Of a DNA stretch of 64,000 nt, positions 22,601 to 34,140 are shown in pieces. The first letter of the stretch is position 1. Every line of letters begins with the position of its first letter. This stretch comes from Perognathus longimembris pacificus (Eukaryota; Chordata; Mammalia; Rodentia; Heteromyidae): NCBI RefSeq assembly GCF_023159225.1, contig NC_063166.1:71419575-71483574 (forward strand), in the 5' to 3' direction. The position numbers and the translations under genes were made by a program. The notes under the pieces are model-generated. The model made no database searches. It was not told the origin of the DNA and was given only the letters and a program-made list of their open reading frames with translations.

Positions 22601-22806
22601 AGCCAGGCAACGCTGACTCGTATCTGTAATCCTAGGTTCTCAAGATGGCCGTTTAAAGCCAGCCTGGGCAGGAAAGTCTGTGAGACTCTTATCACCTCCT
22701 AGCCACTAAAAGGCCAGAAGTGGAGCTGTGGTTCAGGTGGTAGAGTGGTAGAGTGGTACAGCCTTGAGCAAAAAAGCTCAGGTCCTGAATTCAAGCCCTA
22801 GGACCA
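22599..22806 (+). mobile_element. B1-Geo SINE
   Basis: AAGCCAGGCAACGCTGACTCG through GAATTCAAGCCCTAGGACCAGC. The Geo A-box region has a small duplication (GTGGTAGAGTGGTAGAGTGG). Confidence 0.8.
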
Positions 22807-22814
22807 GCAGAGCA

Positions 22815-22905
22815 TGATGATGATGATGGTGGTGGTGGTGGTGGTGGTGGTGGTGGTGGTGGTAGTGATAATGATGATAACAATAATTCCTCCCTTTAAG
22901 GTTTT

Positions 22906-22941
<36 letters not shown>
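22815..22941. repeat. GAT/GGT and GTT trinucleotide repeats
   Basis: ATG/GTG triplets at 22,815-22,877 and GTT triplets at about 22,908-22,940, followed by an A run. They follow directly from the SINE tail. Confidence 0.9.
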
Positions 22942-24566
22942 TAAAAAAAAAAAAAGGTATTGGTCCCAGGAAGGAGAAAGACAACAAATACAGAATTAGA
23001 GTTCAACATGGGATTTGGGGGGAGAGGGCAGGAAGTGCAATCCCCCCACCCACCCACACACCCCTGGCCTTACAGATGACCAAATCCACCTGTCATACCT
23101 CAGGACCAGGAGGTCTGGGGAGAATAGCTAGCAGGGGGCAGGTGTTGTGGGGGCAGGAAGTGGCCAGACAGCGGAGAAAAGCCTGACTAGGAGGGGCGAG
23201 GGGCTTTGAGGAGGATTTGCTCAGCTTGGGGGGAGGAGGGGAGACCTGAGACCAAAGTGAGGTTTTGTCTGACTTTCTGATGGAGAATCTTGTTAGCTGA
23301 GAAGACTCAGATTTCAGAAAGGAAGGGCAAGGCGGCACAGTTGGAGGCTGGGACTCCTCTGGGCATGGAGGGGAAGGGAGGAAGGGAGGGGAAGGAAGAA
23401 GAGGCAGGGGTAGTGTGTGTGTGCATGTGGGTATGGGTGAGCAGAGGCTGGGGGTGAGCAGCCCCCAGATGCGTGAAGGACACAGGAAGTTTGGGGGTGG
23501 GGCCTCACAGCTTCCCGACCCCCAGCTCCCATTCTTCCTTCCGCCCCATCTCCTAGGGCCTCTGCTGTGTCTCTAGGCCTCTGCCCCAGCCAGCTGTCCT
23601 GCTGATCACTGGCCTCTCTGTTCTTTCAGGGCCTCACCCTGGGACGCTCAGGCCACAGTCAAAGCTGTCTCCATCTGGCTAAGGGAAGCCCCGCCCCCAC
23701 CTCTGGAACAATATTTGAGATTGTTTAGAAGCTGTGTTGTCTTATCACATCCTCAGACCCTGCACCACCTTCCGGAGCCCCATCCAAGGACATCCTGTGG
23801 CTCAGAACACAGACTCCAGACGCTTCAGCGAGGCCTCCACAGCCTGCCAGATGCAGCCTCCTTCTTACTGTTCCGGTTATCTAACATTTGTATTATTAAC
23901 GTACATTAACTATACAAAGGAATGGTTTTCATTGCGACATTTTCATACCTTGCTCACACCTGTCCCTTTGGGCATTGCTCTCGTGCCTTTCCATATCAGT
24001 TTTATCTTACGAGCTTTTCAGATGGTGTCTCGCGCTGTAGCCCAAGCTGGCCTTGATCTCCCGATACTCCTGCCTCAGCCTCGTGAGTGTCAGGAGTGTA
24101 GGCAGTATAAGCAGGCACTATCATGTCACGTTTTTCTAAAACATGTATCTTGGTATTATTTTCCATGAACAAGAGCTGTAGGGACCATCTGAAGAAGTCC
24201 AGCATGCCTTTCACCAATGCGCTTAAGACATGGAACATTCCCATTACTCTCAGAGCTCCTTTTGTGGGCAGCCCCCGCCGCCATGATGATTCCGTTCACT
24301 GACTGATGGAGTTGACCAAGTGACATCGTGGAGAGACTAGGGCTACTGAAGAAAGATTTATTTCCGGCATTTCCCAACACAATGGGTGTACCAAGTCACT
24401 CAGGGCCACCCTGAGAAGCCACATGTTGAGGAGGCAGAGCAGAGTGAGTGTTTGTCTTGTTTAGGGTGTCTATGCGGGGGGGGGGGGGCACAGCAGAGCA
24501 AATATCTTATTGTGGCAAGCTTCGATCGTTCTAAAGGTTTAGGACTCTGAGAAGGGACTACTCAGA

Positions 24567-24661
24567 GGGAGGAAGGAAGGGAGGGAGGAAGGGAGGAAGG
24601 AAGGAAGGAAGGAAGGAAGGAAGGAAGGAAGGAAGGAAGGAAGGAAGGAAGGAAGGAAGGA
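24567..24661. repeat. GGAA tetranucleotide repeat
   Basis: About 90 bases of GGAA/GGGA, perfect over the last 15 or so units. Confidence 0.95.
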
Positions 24662-26282
24662 AACTATCTTTGCAAGCCGGCTGTGTGAATGCTCCAGATA
24701 AACGGTGTTTGTTTTTTTTGTTTGTTTTTTTTGGGGGGGTTCATTAGGTCTGCACCTCGAGGTTGTAACTCAAGACTGCAGCCAAGTTTATTCTTAACTC
24801 CCAGCTTCTATGCAGTTTGGGTACCAGGGAATAGCATAGGGTTGTTAAAATTCAAGAACACAAAGAGGCTTTGAAGTTTGCAACATTTGATTACAGTAAA
24901 CACAGGATAAGGTTGATTAACATAGGAATGTACTCCAGCAGACATAGCAAGGTGGGGACGTAGCAAAGCAATTCCGGGTAGTGGCTGTGAACAAATATCC
25001 TTGCATCTAGCATATCCTGGCTATAACAGCACAGCCAGAGGTCAGAATGAATTTAGCTGCAAGTTTGGCTCCTGACAGAGGATGACAGGGAGGAGGAGGA
25101 GCTTGGCGGGTGGGGGTGGGTGGGTGCCACCACAGTGGAGGCCTGGACTAAAGGAGCCAGACGGTGGTCAGCTGTCCCTCCAAATGCCCCTTAAGGGTTA
25201 AGGTGGGGTCTCCTTGGCCTGGTCCAGTGAAAGTGTGTAGCAATTCAGCAGGTACTAACAGATAAACGGTGTTTTTAAAGGACACTTAACAACATGACAA
25301 AATACTCAATGTTGTCCAATCAGTACTCATGTTGCACAAGCACACATGCACATGCGCACACAACAGAGAGAAAACCAGCTAGACAAACACCCCAGATGTC
25401 CACAAGTCCCTCTAGGAGAAGGGCTTATAGCTGATCTTTCTTTTCTTTTCCTTCCTGTGATTTCTGAGATTCCCACACTTAGCCCTGGCTCTTTGGGAAC
25501 ATCTGGAGTCCCAGGCTGGCGCAGGGCCACCAGGAGAAGATGACCGCTCCACAGCTGGGAAAACAGCTGGTCCCCCAATGACCCCTGAGCCCTGTTCTGT
25601 CCAAATGTTTAGTTTTCCTTCCTGGGCAGATAAAACTGGAGACTGGAAGAGAGGCATAAATCCAGGCTCCGAAGCCCCCTTCAGACGCCTCCAGGCAGCC
25701 TGGCTGGCTCAGAACCTGTGGCTCACACTGGCCCTCACTCCCCACTGCCAAGGCTCTGGTGAATGAGTTCAAGTCCCGCTGAATCACTGCGCTGTCAACC
25801 TCTCTGTGCCCCTGTCCCTTTCTGTCCCATGGGAGTGAAGATGGTGCACAATGACAGGTGTGGTTTGTGCTTGCACACATGTGCAAGGAGCCTAGAACAG
25901 TGCCTGGGCTCTCAGGATAGATGGGAGAACAAAACAGATGAAGAGTCCCCATGGTCCCCATATCCCTCCCCTCCCTTCTCCCCTTTTCCATTCTGCCCCA
26001 CAGCACCCTCCTCAGACCCCTGTGGTTAAGGGTTCCAGATGTGACTAGGGAAGAAACAGAATGAAAAAGGGGCCCTGTACAGATAATAGACCTTGGTCAA
26101 ATTGTAGCCTGGTGGATCATTGTCTCAGGACTGGCTTTCCAGAGCTTGGGGGAGCTGTCAGTTCTGTTTCTGCTGGGGGTGAGGGGTCAGTTCCCATCAT
26201 GAGGTACTGTTCCCATTATCTTGCTGTGATCCACCGTTGTTCCTAGAAGGTTAGAGCAATGCTTGGAGGATTCTAGGCACTG

Positions 26283-26284
<2 letters not shown>

Positions 26285-26350
<66 letters not shown>
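26285..26350. repeat. GT dinucleotide repeat
   Basis: Uninterrupted GT tract of about 33 units. Confidence 0.95.
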
Positions 26351-26351
<1 letters not shown>

Positions 26352-27101
26352 TAGAACGGGAAGTTATAGAACCTTGCAGTTGGCAATCTGTTCATTACAA
26401 TGTCTCTACAAATCTTGAAAATACCTTAGCTCTTCTTAATTCGGTGGCCTTCAACCTTGAAGGGGGCACCAGGAAGGTTAGATAAATTTAGGGCTCATCT
26501 TGCCAGGTTTTATTTAAACAGATGTTCCTTAAGAGGAACAGAGGAGACAGATACAAAAGGAAGGCAGAGACGCCACGCTTGATCTGCTTTTAGTCATCCC
26601 TCAGTCTCTGCAGACCCCAGAGAGGAGTCGATGCTTTTTGGCTAAAGAGTCCTCTAAGCCCTCGTTACATTATAATGTCACAGGGATGAGGCGGGCCAAG
26701 AAGGCCCCCAGAGGGGGAGGACCACAGCTGGGTGGCATTGCTACAGAAAAGAATTCGAGGTAGAGCGCGGAAATTTGATCAGGAAAGCAAGCAAAAAAAA
26801 AATCGTGCACACTCAGACAAGGGTGTGGGCCCCTGAAGAGGGGTACTGAAGTGGTCTAACTTCAGGGGAAGGAATTTAGCTAGAACTTTCCTTAAGGCAA
26901 GTGTGTGTAGCTGGTTTAGCATTTCTTGAGACTGGTGTCTCCTTCGTGTTGAGTGTCTCCCGCATCTCAATCCTGTTGACTGTTTTCACATTAGCAACTG
27001 GGCCCGGAAATGTTTAAGTGGTTGGCTTCCTAAATTTGGGTCTCTGTGAGACAGATTTCTGTTCTCCTTGAGCAGTCTTTTCAACAAAAGAAGGGATTGC
27101 T

Positions 27102-27455
27102 GGCTGCCGGTGGCTCACTCCTGTAATCCTAGCTACTACCCACGAGGCTGACATCTGACCATCTAGGTTTAATATGGCCTAGTGGGAGTGCTTGCCTCGA
27201 ATACATGAGGCCCTGGGTTCGATTCCTCAGCACCACATATACAGAAAACGGCCAGAAGTGGCGCTGTGGCTCAAGTGGCAGAGTGCTAGCCTTGAGCAAA
27301 AAAGACAGTGCTTAGGCCGTGAGTTCACGGCCTAGGATTGGCAATAAATAAATAAATAAATAAATGAAGCCAGCCCAGGCAGAACCAATGAACCACCAAA
27401 ACGAGAAGTAGAGCTCAAGTGGCAGAGTGCTAGCCCCAGGAACTCCCCTGCCCCC
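27102..27455 (+). mobile_element. Mosaic: B1-like half, IDL-Geo, then B1-Geo remnant
   Basis: A B1-like head (GGTGGCTCACTCCTGTAATCC) is cut at about 27,166. An IDL-Geo copy follows (AATATGGCCTAGTGGG to CCTAGGATTGGC plus an AATA tail to about 27,365). The B1-Geo sequence then resumes (GCCAGCCCAGGCAG...AGTGGCAGAGTGC). The simplest reading is an IDL-Geo inserted into a B1-Geo. Confidence 0.7.
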
Positions 27456-28044
27456 CCCCCCCACAGACACAAGGGATCAGATACTCCACCAAGACAGGTG
27501 TTCCTCTGTTAGGTAAATATTCTTTTTTTTGTCACAATTATGTGACCTCCCCTCTGGTAAGTGTCTTCCTGTCAGATACGCTTGTTTTCTTTCCAGGGCA
27601 TTATGATTGCTTGAGAGAGAGAACCACTTTCTTTTCTTTTCTTTTTTTTAACTAAATATTGTAGTTCATGGAGGCAGTGTAAGCCCAAGAGAATAGCATT
27701 CATCCTTCTCATCAAGTTATCCATTAATACGGTGTTTTTCTTAGTTCCAAACTTTTGGTTCCTGTGCACACCCCCGCCAACTAATCTATCCTGCCTCAAA
27801 AAACAAAAAACAAAAAAAAAAACAACCCTTTAATCATTCCAATTGTTCCACCCCATCCAGCCCAGGCAGTTCTGTTCTCTGGACCCTAGATATTCGGATG
27901 GGGGTGGAAGGAAGCTTGCATTTTCTGGAAGCATCACACATTTGTCCCGAGCCTTGTCCCAAGATCAGCAAGCCCTCCCCTCCCCATCCCACCCTCCCTT
28001 CTTGCAACCCTGGTCTGCTCTCCTGGCCCTCCTCCTTACCCCGC

Positions 28045-28085
28045 CCCCCCGCGCCCCCCCCCCCCCCCCCCGCACACACACACCC
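28045..28085. repeat. C homopolymer and CA tract
   Basis: A run of about 18 C followed by CGCACACACACA. Confidence 0.9.
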
Positions 28086-28183
28086 TGAGGAATTTAGAAA
28101 CCCTAAGACAAGGATTGGGCTTTAGTGTTTCAGGAGACAGGAGTCTCTATAGCCAAAAGGCCACAAGGCTAGGTCCCCTCTGT

Positions 28184-28187
<4 letters not shown>

Positions 28188-28222
<35 letters not shown>
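28188..28222. repeat. GT dinucleotide repeat
   Basis: Uninterrupted GT tract. Confidence 0.95.
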
Positions 28223-28224
<2 letters not shown>

Positions 28225-28537
28225 ATATGACCAGTAAAGCTAAGCCCTGACTCAACTGTGGCTGGCTCCTTCCCCCTCTCTCCCACACCCAGAGCAGCCA
28301 TTGCTGGGATTTCTCTCCTCCTCTGCCTCCTCTGCCTCTTCCGCCTCCTCCACGGCCTCCTCCACTCCAGGAGAGGTTCAGCCATGGCCCCTGCTCCAGC
28401 TGCCAATGAATCTGCACTTTGTCTGTGGGTTCAGCAGCCCAGGAAGGGGAGTGGGGGGGATTCCTGGGACAGAAGGCAGGAGCATGCTTCTTCTGAGGCC
28501 CCCATAACCAAATTATACAGCACCAGACATGGGCCTT

Positions 28538-28570
28538 GTCTTCCTTCCTTCCTTCCTTCCTTCCTTTCTT
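28538..28570. repeat. CTTC tetranucleotide repeat
   Basis: CTTC units directly beside the tRNA-like SINE at 28,570 on the other strand, consistent with an expanded tail. Confidence 0.85.
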
Positions 28571-28655
28571 TTTGGTCCAAGACTGAGACTCGAACTCTGT
28601 ACCTGATACGTTCATCAATGGCTGTCACTCTACCAACAGAGCCATAGGTCCGACA
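28570..28655 (-). mobile_element. tRNA-like monomeric SINE
   Basis: On the minus strand ATGGCTCTGTTGGTAGAGTG (A box) is followed by ACAGAGTTCGAGTCTCAG (B box) and a GGAAGGAAGG tail. It is the same kind as the copies at 4,112 and 15,066. Confidence 0.55.
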
Positions 28656-28871
28656 CCCGTGTGCCTCATTTCAAATGTGTATAAACTGGGGACTAAAAAT
28701 AATGCAAATTAATTTTTAAGATTCCAGTTACTTCCTCAAACAGTGCTTTGCACGTCTACCAGACACAGGGAGAAACTTCACATTCAAAAGAAAAAAGGAG
28801 AAAAAGCCTAGGGTGAGTTTTCAACTCTCATTTCCTCCATAGGAAGCAGAAAACTTCTACCTGGTAACAAT

Positions 28872-28872
<1 letters not shown>

Positions 28873-28953
<81 letters not shown>
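28873..28953. repeat. TG then AG dinucleotide repeats
   Basis: About 18 TG units run directly into about 22 AG units. Confidence 0.95.
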
Positions 28954-28955
<2 letters not shown>

Positions 28956-30540
28956 CTGAAATGCTTTGCATGAATGGCTCTCAAGGACCTGTGGTTTTGC
29001 GTGGAAATTTCAGTGATGGAAATTGGCGGAGCCTGATTTCATTGCTGAATCTCACATGTTAAGAGAGAACTTCACGTCTTCTGGTCCTGATTATGGCGGC
29101 TTGTAAGTGGCATTCCCTGCTGACTGAATTTCTCATGTCACCTCCTCAACCTCCTTTCTGCAGCCCGGGCCCTTCATCCACCGTGCAGTAGATGCAATGA
29201 TGATGCATCGGAATGCTGCAAAGGAGACCTGGGAAGTGGCGGGGGGGGGGGGGGGACACTGCAGGGTACCCACACAGCACTGCATCCTCGTGGGTCCAGA
29301 AGAGTGCTTGGCATGAGGAAAATTTGTGTTCTGCTCTTTGGAACTTTCTGGAATCTTTTTAAAGCAAATATTGTTGCTCCACAATTGGTTGAATCTGCAA
29401 ATACGGAACCTGGGTACAGAAGGCCATGGAAGCAGGCCCCCTGGGCACCCCAGGCAGGGACCTAGCCAAGTCCACAGATCACCCTGCATGGGGGCACACG
29501 TAGGTACTTCTGCTCTCTGATAGGAAGTGGGGACCATTGTCCTTCCCCTCCTCCTCTGGGAGAGCTGTCTGGCTCTGTTTCCCCCTCTCCCCCAGCTTTC
29601 TGTTCTTCCCAGACTGCCCTCAGTGCAGAGCCTGGGCCTCATGACCCCTGAAGGCCCTCCCTCCCACCAGCCTGGACCCCATGGCCCCTGAAGACCCTCC
29701 CTCCCACCAGCCTGGGCCCTTGTCTATCTCTCCCTCCTCCTGAAGGCCGGGGACATGGCCGAACCCCATCTCTAGAGTCAGGATGCAGAGCTTCCAACTC
29801 ACCATGTATTTGTAACCAGATGGGGGGGCTGGGGTCCCCTTTTCTGCTGAAAAGGTGGGGGTCACTGATGGGATCCTCTGGTGGGACGTTTGCCATCTGA
29901 GGAAAGCCAGCGGAAGCGGCATCCCGGCAAAATAGACTCGGGACATGGGGCGTAAGGAAAAGAAGTCAGGAATTCAGGAATGAAGGCTGCATGGCTGGTG
30001 GGGAGTGTACCAACACCATTTTGTTTATCTCAAAGCCTCCCCAGCTCCTTCATGGAGCGATAACAAACTGTAAAAAGATGAACTCTCCTTGCTTCAGCTG
30101 ATTGTCAGAGCCTAGGAGTCAAGTGTGCAAACATCCAAAGGAACAGCCTGCTACCCTCCCTCCTTGTATTTGAAAGGTAGTTGTTAAACGTGACAAGAAG
30201 CAGAAGTCTCTTTGGCAAGGGTCTAGAACATGGAGCGCTTGATTGTAAGCAATGTTTAGGAGGATTACTTTTCCCTTCTACATATCCTGCTAAAGCAGCT
30301 CATTAGCATCTTCCCTATGTGCCTTTGCCTTACCAAGAGATGCAACCTTTTTTTGTCTTACTTGCTTACTAAATTTACTAGTCTCTTGTCTTGTGTCACA
30401 GCCTCAAGTTCTTATTCTGTGTCTCAAGACAAGAACCTATAAGCCAAATCAAAGACTTTCCCTTCTTCTTGGGGATACTCACTACCCCCTAGTAATAGCA
30501 TACTTAGAAGTTGACCGGCTTGTTTTAAGATTTCAGTATT

Positions 30541-30790
30541 CACCACGAACTGATGGCTCACACCTATAATCCTAGCTACTCAGGAGGCTGAGATCTGAGG
30601 ATTACATTTTGAAGCCAGCTCAGGCAGGGAAGTCCATGAGATTCTTTTTCTTGATGAATCACCAAAAAAGCTGTAAGTGGAGCTGCCGTTCAAGTGATAG
30701 AGTGGTATCGTGGAGCAAAAAAGCTCAGAGACAGTACCAAGGCCTTGTGTTCAAGTCCTAGGACCAGCATTTAAAAAAAAAAAAAAAAGA
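30541..30790 (+). mobile_element. B1-Geo SINE
   Basis: CACCACGAACTGATGGCTCACACC through GTGTTCAAGTCCTAGGACCAGC and an A tail to 30,790. Confidence 0.8.
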
Positions 30791-30808
30791 GCCAAGTATC
30801 AGTGACTC

Positions 30809-30812
30809 ACTC
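30809..30812. repeat. Provirus target-site duplication, left copy (ACTC)
   Basis: ACTC directly precedes the left LTR. The same four bases follow the right LTR at 34,451-34,454. A 4-bp duplication is typical of gammaretrovirus-type integrases. Confidence 0.85.
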
Positions 30813-31120
30813 TGTTGTGCCAAGTCGCAAGACCACCCCCAAGAAGACCACCGAGATTCAGACACTCCGAAATGCAAAAGCAAGGCAAGGCTTTATTTAA
30901 CGAGCTGCCAACTCGGGCCTCATCCTACCCACCGACACAGCGGAGGTTAGGAGGAAGCCCCGAGCTGTGATTACACAGGGCTTATAAAGGCAAAGAACAA
31001 GGTTACAACAATCAGCTGTGCAAGCAAGATTAGAACACAGGTACAAATCTGATTGGCTCAGGGTTTGATTCTAAAATGGGGTTCACGTGGTGAGGCCTGA
31101 CTTCAAAGTCTGGCACCTCA
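30813..31120 (-). mobile_element. Endogenous retrovirus 3' LTR (308 bp)
   Basis: Bounded by TG...CA in both readings. It matches the LTR at 34,143-34,450 at all but one of 308 positions (A at 30,922 against G at 34,252). In viral (minus) sense it carries a CCAAT box (plus-strand ATTGG near 31,050), a TATA box (plus-strand TTATAAA at 30,982-30,988) and AATAAA (plus-strand TTTATT at 30,892-30,897). Confidence 0.95.
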
Positions 31121-31141
31121 TTTCCCCCTTTTTCTTTTTGG
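31121..31141 (-). other. Retroviral polypurine tract
   Basis: On the minus strand an A/G-only run (AAAAAGAAAAAGGGGGAAA) directly precedes the 3' LTR, as needed for plus-strand priming. Confidence 0.85.
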
Positions 31142-31319
31142 TACCTTGGGAGCCAATCATGGCTCCATTCTGTCCATTTCAATGGCTTGCATGTCTAGGG
31201 GATGATATAGAGGTAAGGCATGGGCCAGTAGGGCCAAAAGTAGTATCCAAAAATAACTCTGGTCCCTCGGTTTTAAAGGGGGGCTGATGGGTGAAGATCA
31301 TCCATCTTCTGTAATCTCT

Positions 31320-32000
31320 TCAGGCTGACTCAGGGGCGTTGACCTTACCTAGCCAGGAACCTATAACCTTAGTCTCAGTCTTGAGGTGAAGGCAAAGCGG
31401 CTGAGTTGGGTGCTTGGAGACCTCCCATGTTCCATCACGGTAGTTGTCATCCAGGGCAAAGGGGTCAGCTGGCCTGGCGTGGAAGCAATGAACCCAAGTG
31501 GCGATGCCGTCTAGGGTCCCTTCCACCGTGGTTCTTAGGATTTCAGTCCCCTGGTCTGAATAAATGGGGGGTAGGGACAGAAGCAGAATCATATCTTTTA
31601 GAGTCCAATTCATTTTCTCTACCTGTGCTGCACTCTGGGGTTTCCGTCCCCAGTGCTGCAGCTATTCCCTGACTTACTTTTGAGACGAAAGCCTGTCCAT
31701 TGTCTGACCCAATGGTGGATGGGAAGCCATACCTGGGTAGGATTTCTTCCAGGATCTTTTTAGCCACTACATTCGCAGTCTCATGCTTTGTTGGATAGGC
31801 TTCAACCCATCCTGAAAAGGTGTCTACAAAAACTAGCAAATATTCTGTGAAATCTACTTCCCAATACACGCCTGGCCTATTCCCACAGAGGCGAGCTCCT
31901 TTAGTAATCTGTTGATTGGGGGCATTGGCAAGCTGACAGGTCTTGCAATTTTTAACAATATACCTTTGCAGGCCTTTAACAGATCTCAATAAGGACACAA
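31320..32000 (-). pseudogene. Retroviral integrase (pol) remnant, frameshifted
   Basis: The first frame (about 32,000 to 31,620) holds a CxxC pair of the zinc-binding N-terminal domain (NCKTCQLAN). It is followed by the catalytic core with its first two acidic residues in VDFTEY and GSDNGQAF. The third catalytic residue (in QVEKMN) lies in a different frame, so the core is broken by a frameshift near 31,620-31,660, and residues between the second and third motifs are missing. The second frame continues into the C-terminal domain (WVHCFHARPADPF) and stops at 31,320. Gammaretrovirus type; not functional. Confidence 0.9.
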
Positions 32001-32351
32001 TCTCAGGTCTACAAGCTTTCTTTCCTTAACAGATGTATCAGCTTAAAATTCTTACTGCCAATCAGAGCTTTTGAGTAAATGCGGGGGGGGGGGGAGGGTG
32101 AGATTTTAATCTATTCTCTCATTTGACAAACTTCCCCTTACTAACCACTATCACAGATGACTGGCAAATTCCTGCCCAGTAGACAGACATGGGCATTGGA
32201 AAGGCATGCTTACGAACTATTCTTCTAGGACTTCCCGGCTTTAACTTTTGAAAGGCCAACAGTAGTGACTCTAGGATCTGACACCATCTCTGCCATCCAA
32301 GCAGTGGCTTACTGCCTCTGGATGCTCCATCACTTTTGTCCCAGGAGGAGT

Positions 32352-32530
32352 GACTTTCGACTTGGACTCAGGGCCTGAGTGCTGTCCCTCAGCTCTCCAG
32401 CTCAAGACTAGCACCGTACCACTTTTGAGCTCCACACCACTCCGTTCCCAGCACTCTGCTGGCTGATTAGAGACAAGTCTCTCACAGGGACCTTTCTTTG
32501 CCCGGGCTGGCTTCGAACCGCAGATTCAGA
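32352..32530 (-). mobile_element. Diverged B1-Geo SINE inside the provirus
   Basis: GACTTGGACTCAGGGCCTGAGTG... GCCCGGGCTGGCTTCGAACC is a reverse-oriented Geo/B1 element with many substitutions. It is far more diverged than the flanking LTRs are from each other. Confidence 0.7.
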
Positions 32531-33174
32531 TCAGTGAGTCTTACAAAAGGCCACTTTACTCCAATTAGAAGCAACAAGGTGGTCCACACAAAAGTAGTTT
32601 TTAAGCATGCTCTTACCTGGAACTTATTAAGGGCCAGTATTAGATCTTGACAAACTTGTAGGAATCACCTGTGCTTCTCTGTGGCCCTGCTGGAAACTGT
32701 TACAAAAAAACTACAAAGAAGCTAGAATGGCAATTAAACATTTTGGTAGCCATAATTCTCCTTTTCTCACTTTGCGATAATTATTTAGGACAATTTTACT
32801 TCCAAATTTCTTATCTAGAAATGTATTCTTGATTTCCAAAGCCTTTTTACTAACCCAACACTTTAGCTTTTATCTGCATTGGAAAAACTGAAGCTCACAG
32901 ACATTCTGAAACCAGGTGCCGCCCTTTGCCTACAGACTGCTTGTTTCAAAAGAGCCTCTTTTTTTTTTTTTCAGTCCCAGTTACTGCATGGCATGAAGAC
33001 CTTTGAACTCACATGACAATTTTTCCTTAATGCAAGAATTACAATTAGAAATACTTATCCATTCAGCTTTCCAATATATTAGTGAGAAACATTGGCCCAT
33101 TTTGCCATTTCTTCCTACATACATAGAGTTAATGAGAGTTTACTTCTATGCCATTAGTTTAATATATATTCTGC
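32531..33174. other. Internal proviral sequence of unknown origin
   Basis: AT-rich, with stops in all frames. It separates the integrase remnant from the gag-like part. I could not recognise any retroviral gene here. Confidence 0.4.
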
Positions 33175-33720
33175 TTAAGAAGGCTGGGTGGGGGTCCCCC
33201 CAGAGTTCTTTCTGTGGACACTCACACTCTGATTGTGAACCATCGCCTGTACATCTTTCCAATGAGCTATGCAGGTTTGACACAGACTGTTAGACTTACA
33301 AACAACACAGAGATGACAGCGCAGCATGGTGAGGTCACTCCCTGCCACCTGTGGGTGGCTTGGGCTGGCCCTACATCCACCCTGTCGGCGGCTGCGGGTC
33401 AGGACTTGGACTCGGGGCTGATGCGTCCCTGTCCTGGGCTGTCGGCGCCGTTGAGTTGACTGGGCAGGACCCTCCGGAGTGGAGGGCACAGCTGAAACAT
33501 TTTCCTCAGAGTCCTCCTCTTGTAGAGTTAACTGGGGTGGGGAGTATGGAGCGGGAAACATTTCCTCCTCCGTGCTTCCTCCCTATGTCAAAGCTCCCTC
33601 AATTTCCTCAAAGGTGGACCATTCTGACTTGCACAGGGTGATCCACTTTTCCTTCTTAAGGGCCACACCTTGGTTCTGAGCTATCTCCTTCTCCCTCCAG
33701 TGAGCTAGGATCAAGTCTAG
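33175..33720 (-). pseudogene. Retroviral gag remnant (matrix-like, then Pro-rich)
   Basis: From about 33,720 the minus frame reads LDLILAHWREKEIAQNQG and on to KSEWSTFEEIEG, resembling the end of a gammaretroviral matrix domain, then hits a stop at about 33,589. The next open stretch (33,561-33,175) is Pro/Ser/Arg/Gln-rich, like the region between matrix and capsid (FPAPYSPPQLTLQEED). No capsid major-homology region or nucleocapsid zinc knuckle is seen. Broken and non-functional. Confidence 0.6.
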
Positions 33721-33804
33721 GGGGCTAGATGGAGGTCCTCAAGATAATACAAAAGGAGGAAAACACACAGGCCTAAGAAAAGCTACGAGTTGGAGATCTC
33801 CCAA

Positions 33805-33932
33805 GCTGGCCCACAACCTCCTACAAGGGTGCAGAAGGAATGGACCCGAGTTGGCCCACAACCTCCTGCAAGAAGGAGTGGATCCGAGTTGGCCCACAAC
33901 CTCCTGCAAGGGTGCAGAAGGAGTGGACCCGA
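33805..33932 (-). repeat. Three tandem 38-45 bp repeats in the proviral leader
   Basis: Units at 33,805-33,849, 33,850-33,887 and 33,888-33,932 share GTTGGCCCACAACCTCCTGC and AAGGAGTGGA. The middle unit lacks 7 bp. They lie between the primer-binding site and the gag remnant. Confidence 0.9.
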
Positions 33933-34122
33933 GTACAAGGTGGGCGGGTTGAGTCTCGTTTAGGAGGCCCTCCTGGTCAGTTCCGGCCAAAAACCAAACT
34001 GACTCGTGCCCTACAAGTATAAGCAAAAGCAAAACAGACAAACAGACAAATTACAGGACAAGACAAATGAACAGCATTGTTTTCTTACCTTCGGAGTCTG
34101 GGATCTCGGGGTCTCTGGGGCT

Positions 34123-34140
34123 ATCCCGGACGAAACCCCA
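34123..34140 (-). other. Retroviral primer-binding site (tRNA-Pro-like)
   Basis: Two bases inside the 5' LTR, the minus strand reads TGGGGTTTCGTCCGGGAT. This matches the 3' end of tRNA-Pro except for two adjacent bases. Confidence 0.75.

Larger units (their letters stand above)
22990..30540. other. Intergenic DNA, no gene recognised
   Basis: Apart from listed repeats I see no supported exon. A B1-like monomer remnant lies at about 24,013-24,112. The 23.1-23.7 kb part is G-rich on the plus strand. If BPI is split over this span, its exons are not visible to me. Confidence 0.45.

Noticed and set aside
23074..23100. ACAGATGACCAAA, resembling the start of BPI exon 7
   Set aside because: The match lasts only about ten bases and the following codons do not resemble BPI.
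28122..28647. Overlapping frames on both strands
   Set aside because: They span a GT repeat, a CTTC repeat and a SINE, and lack any family similarity I can recognise.
33175..33561. CxxC words in the gag remnant as a nucleocapsid zinc knuckle
   Set aside because: The spacing does not fit CX2CX4HX4C.
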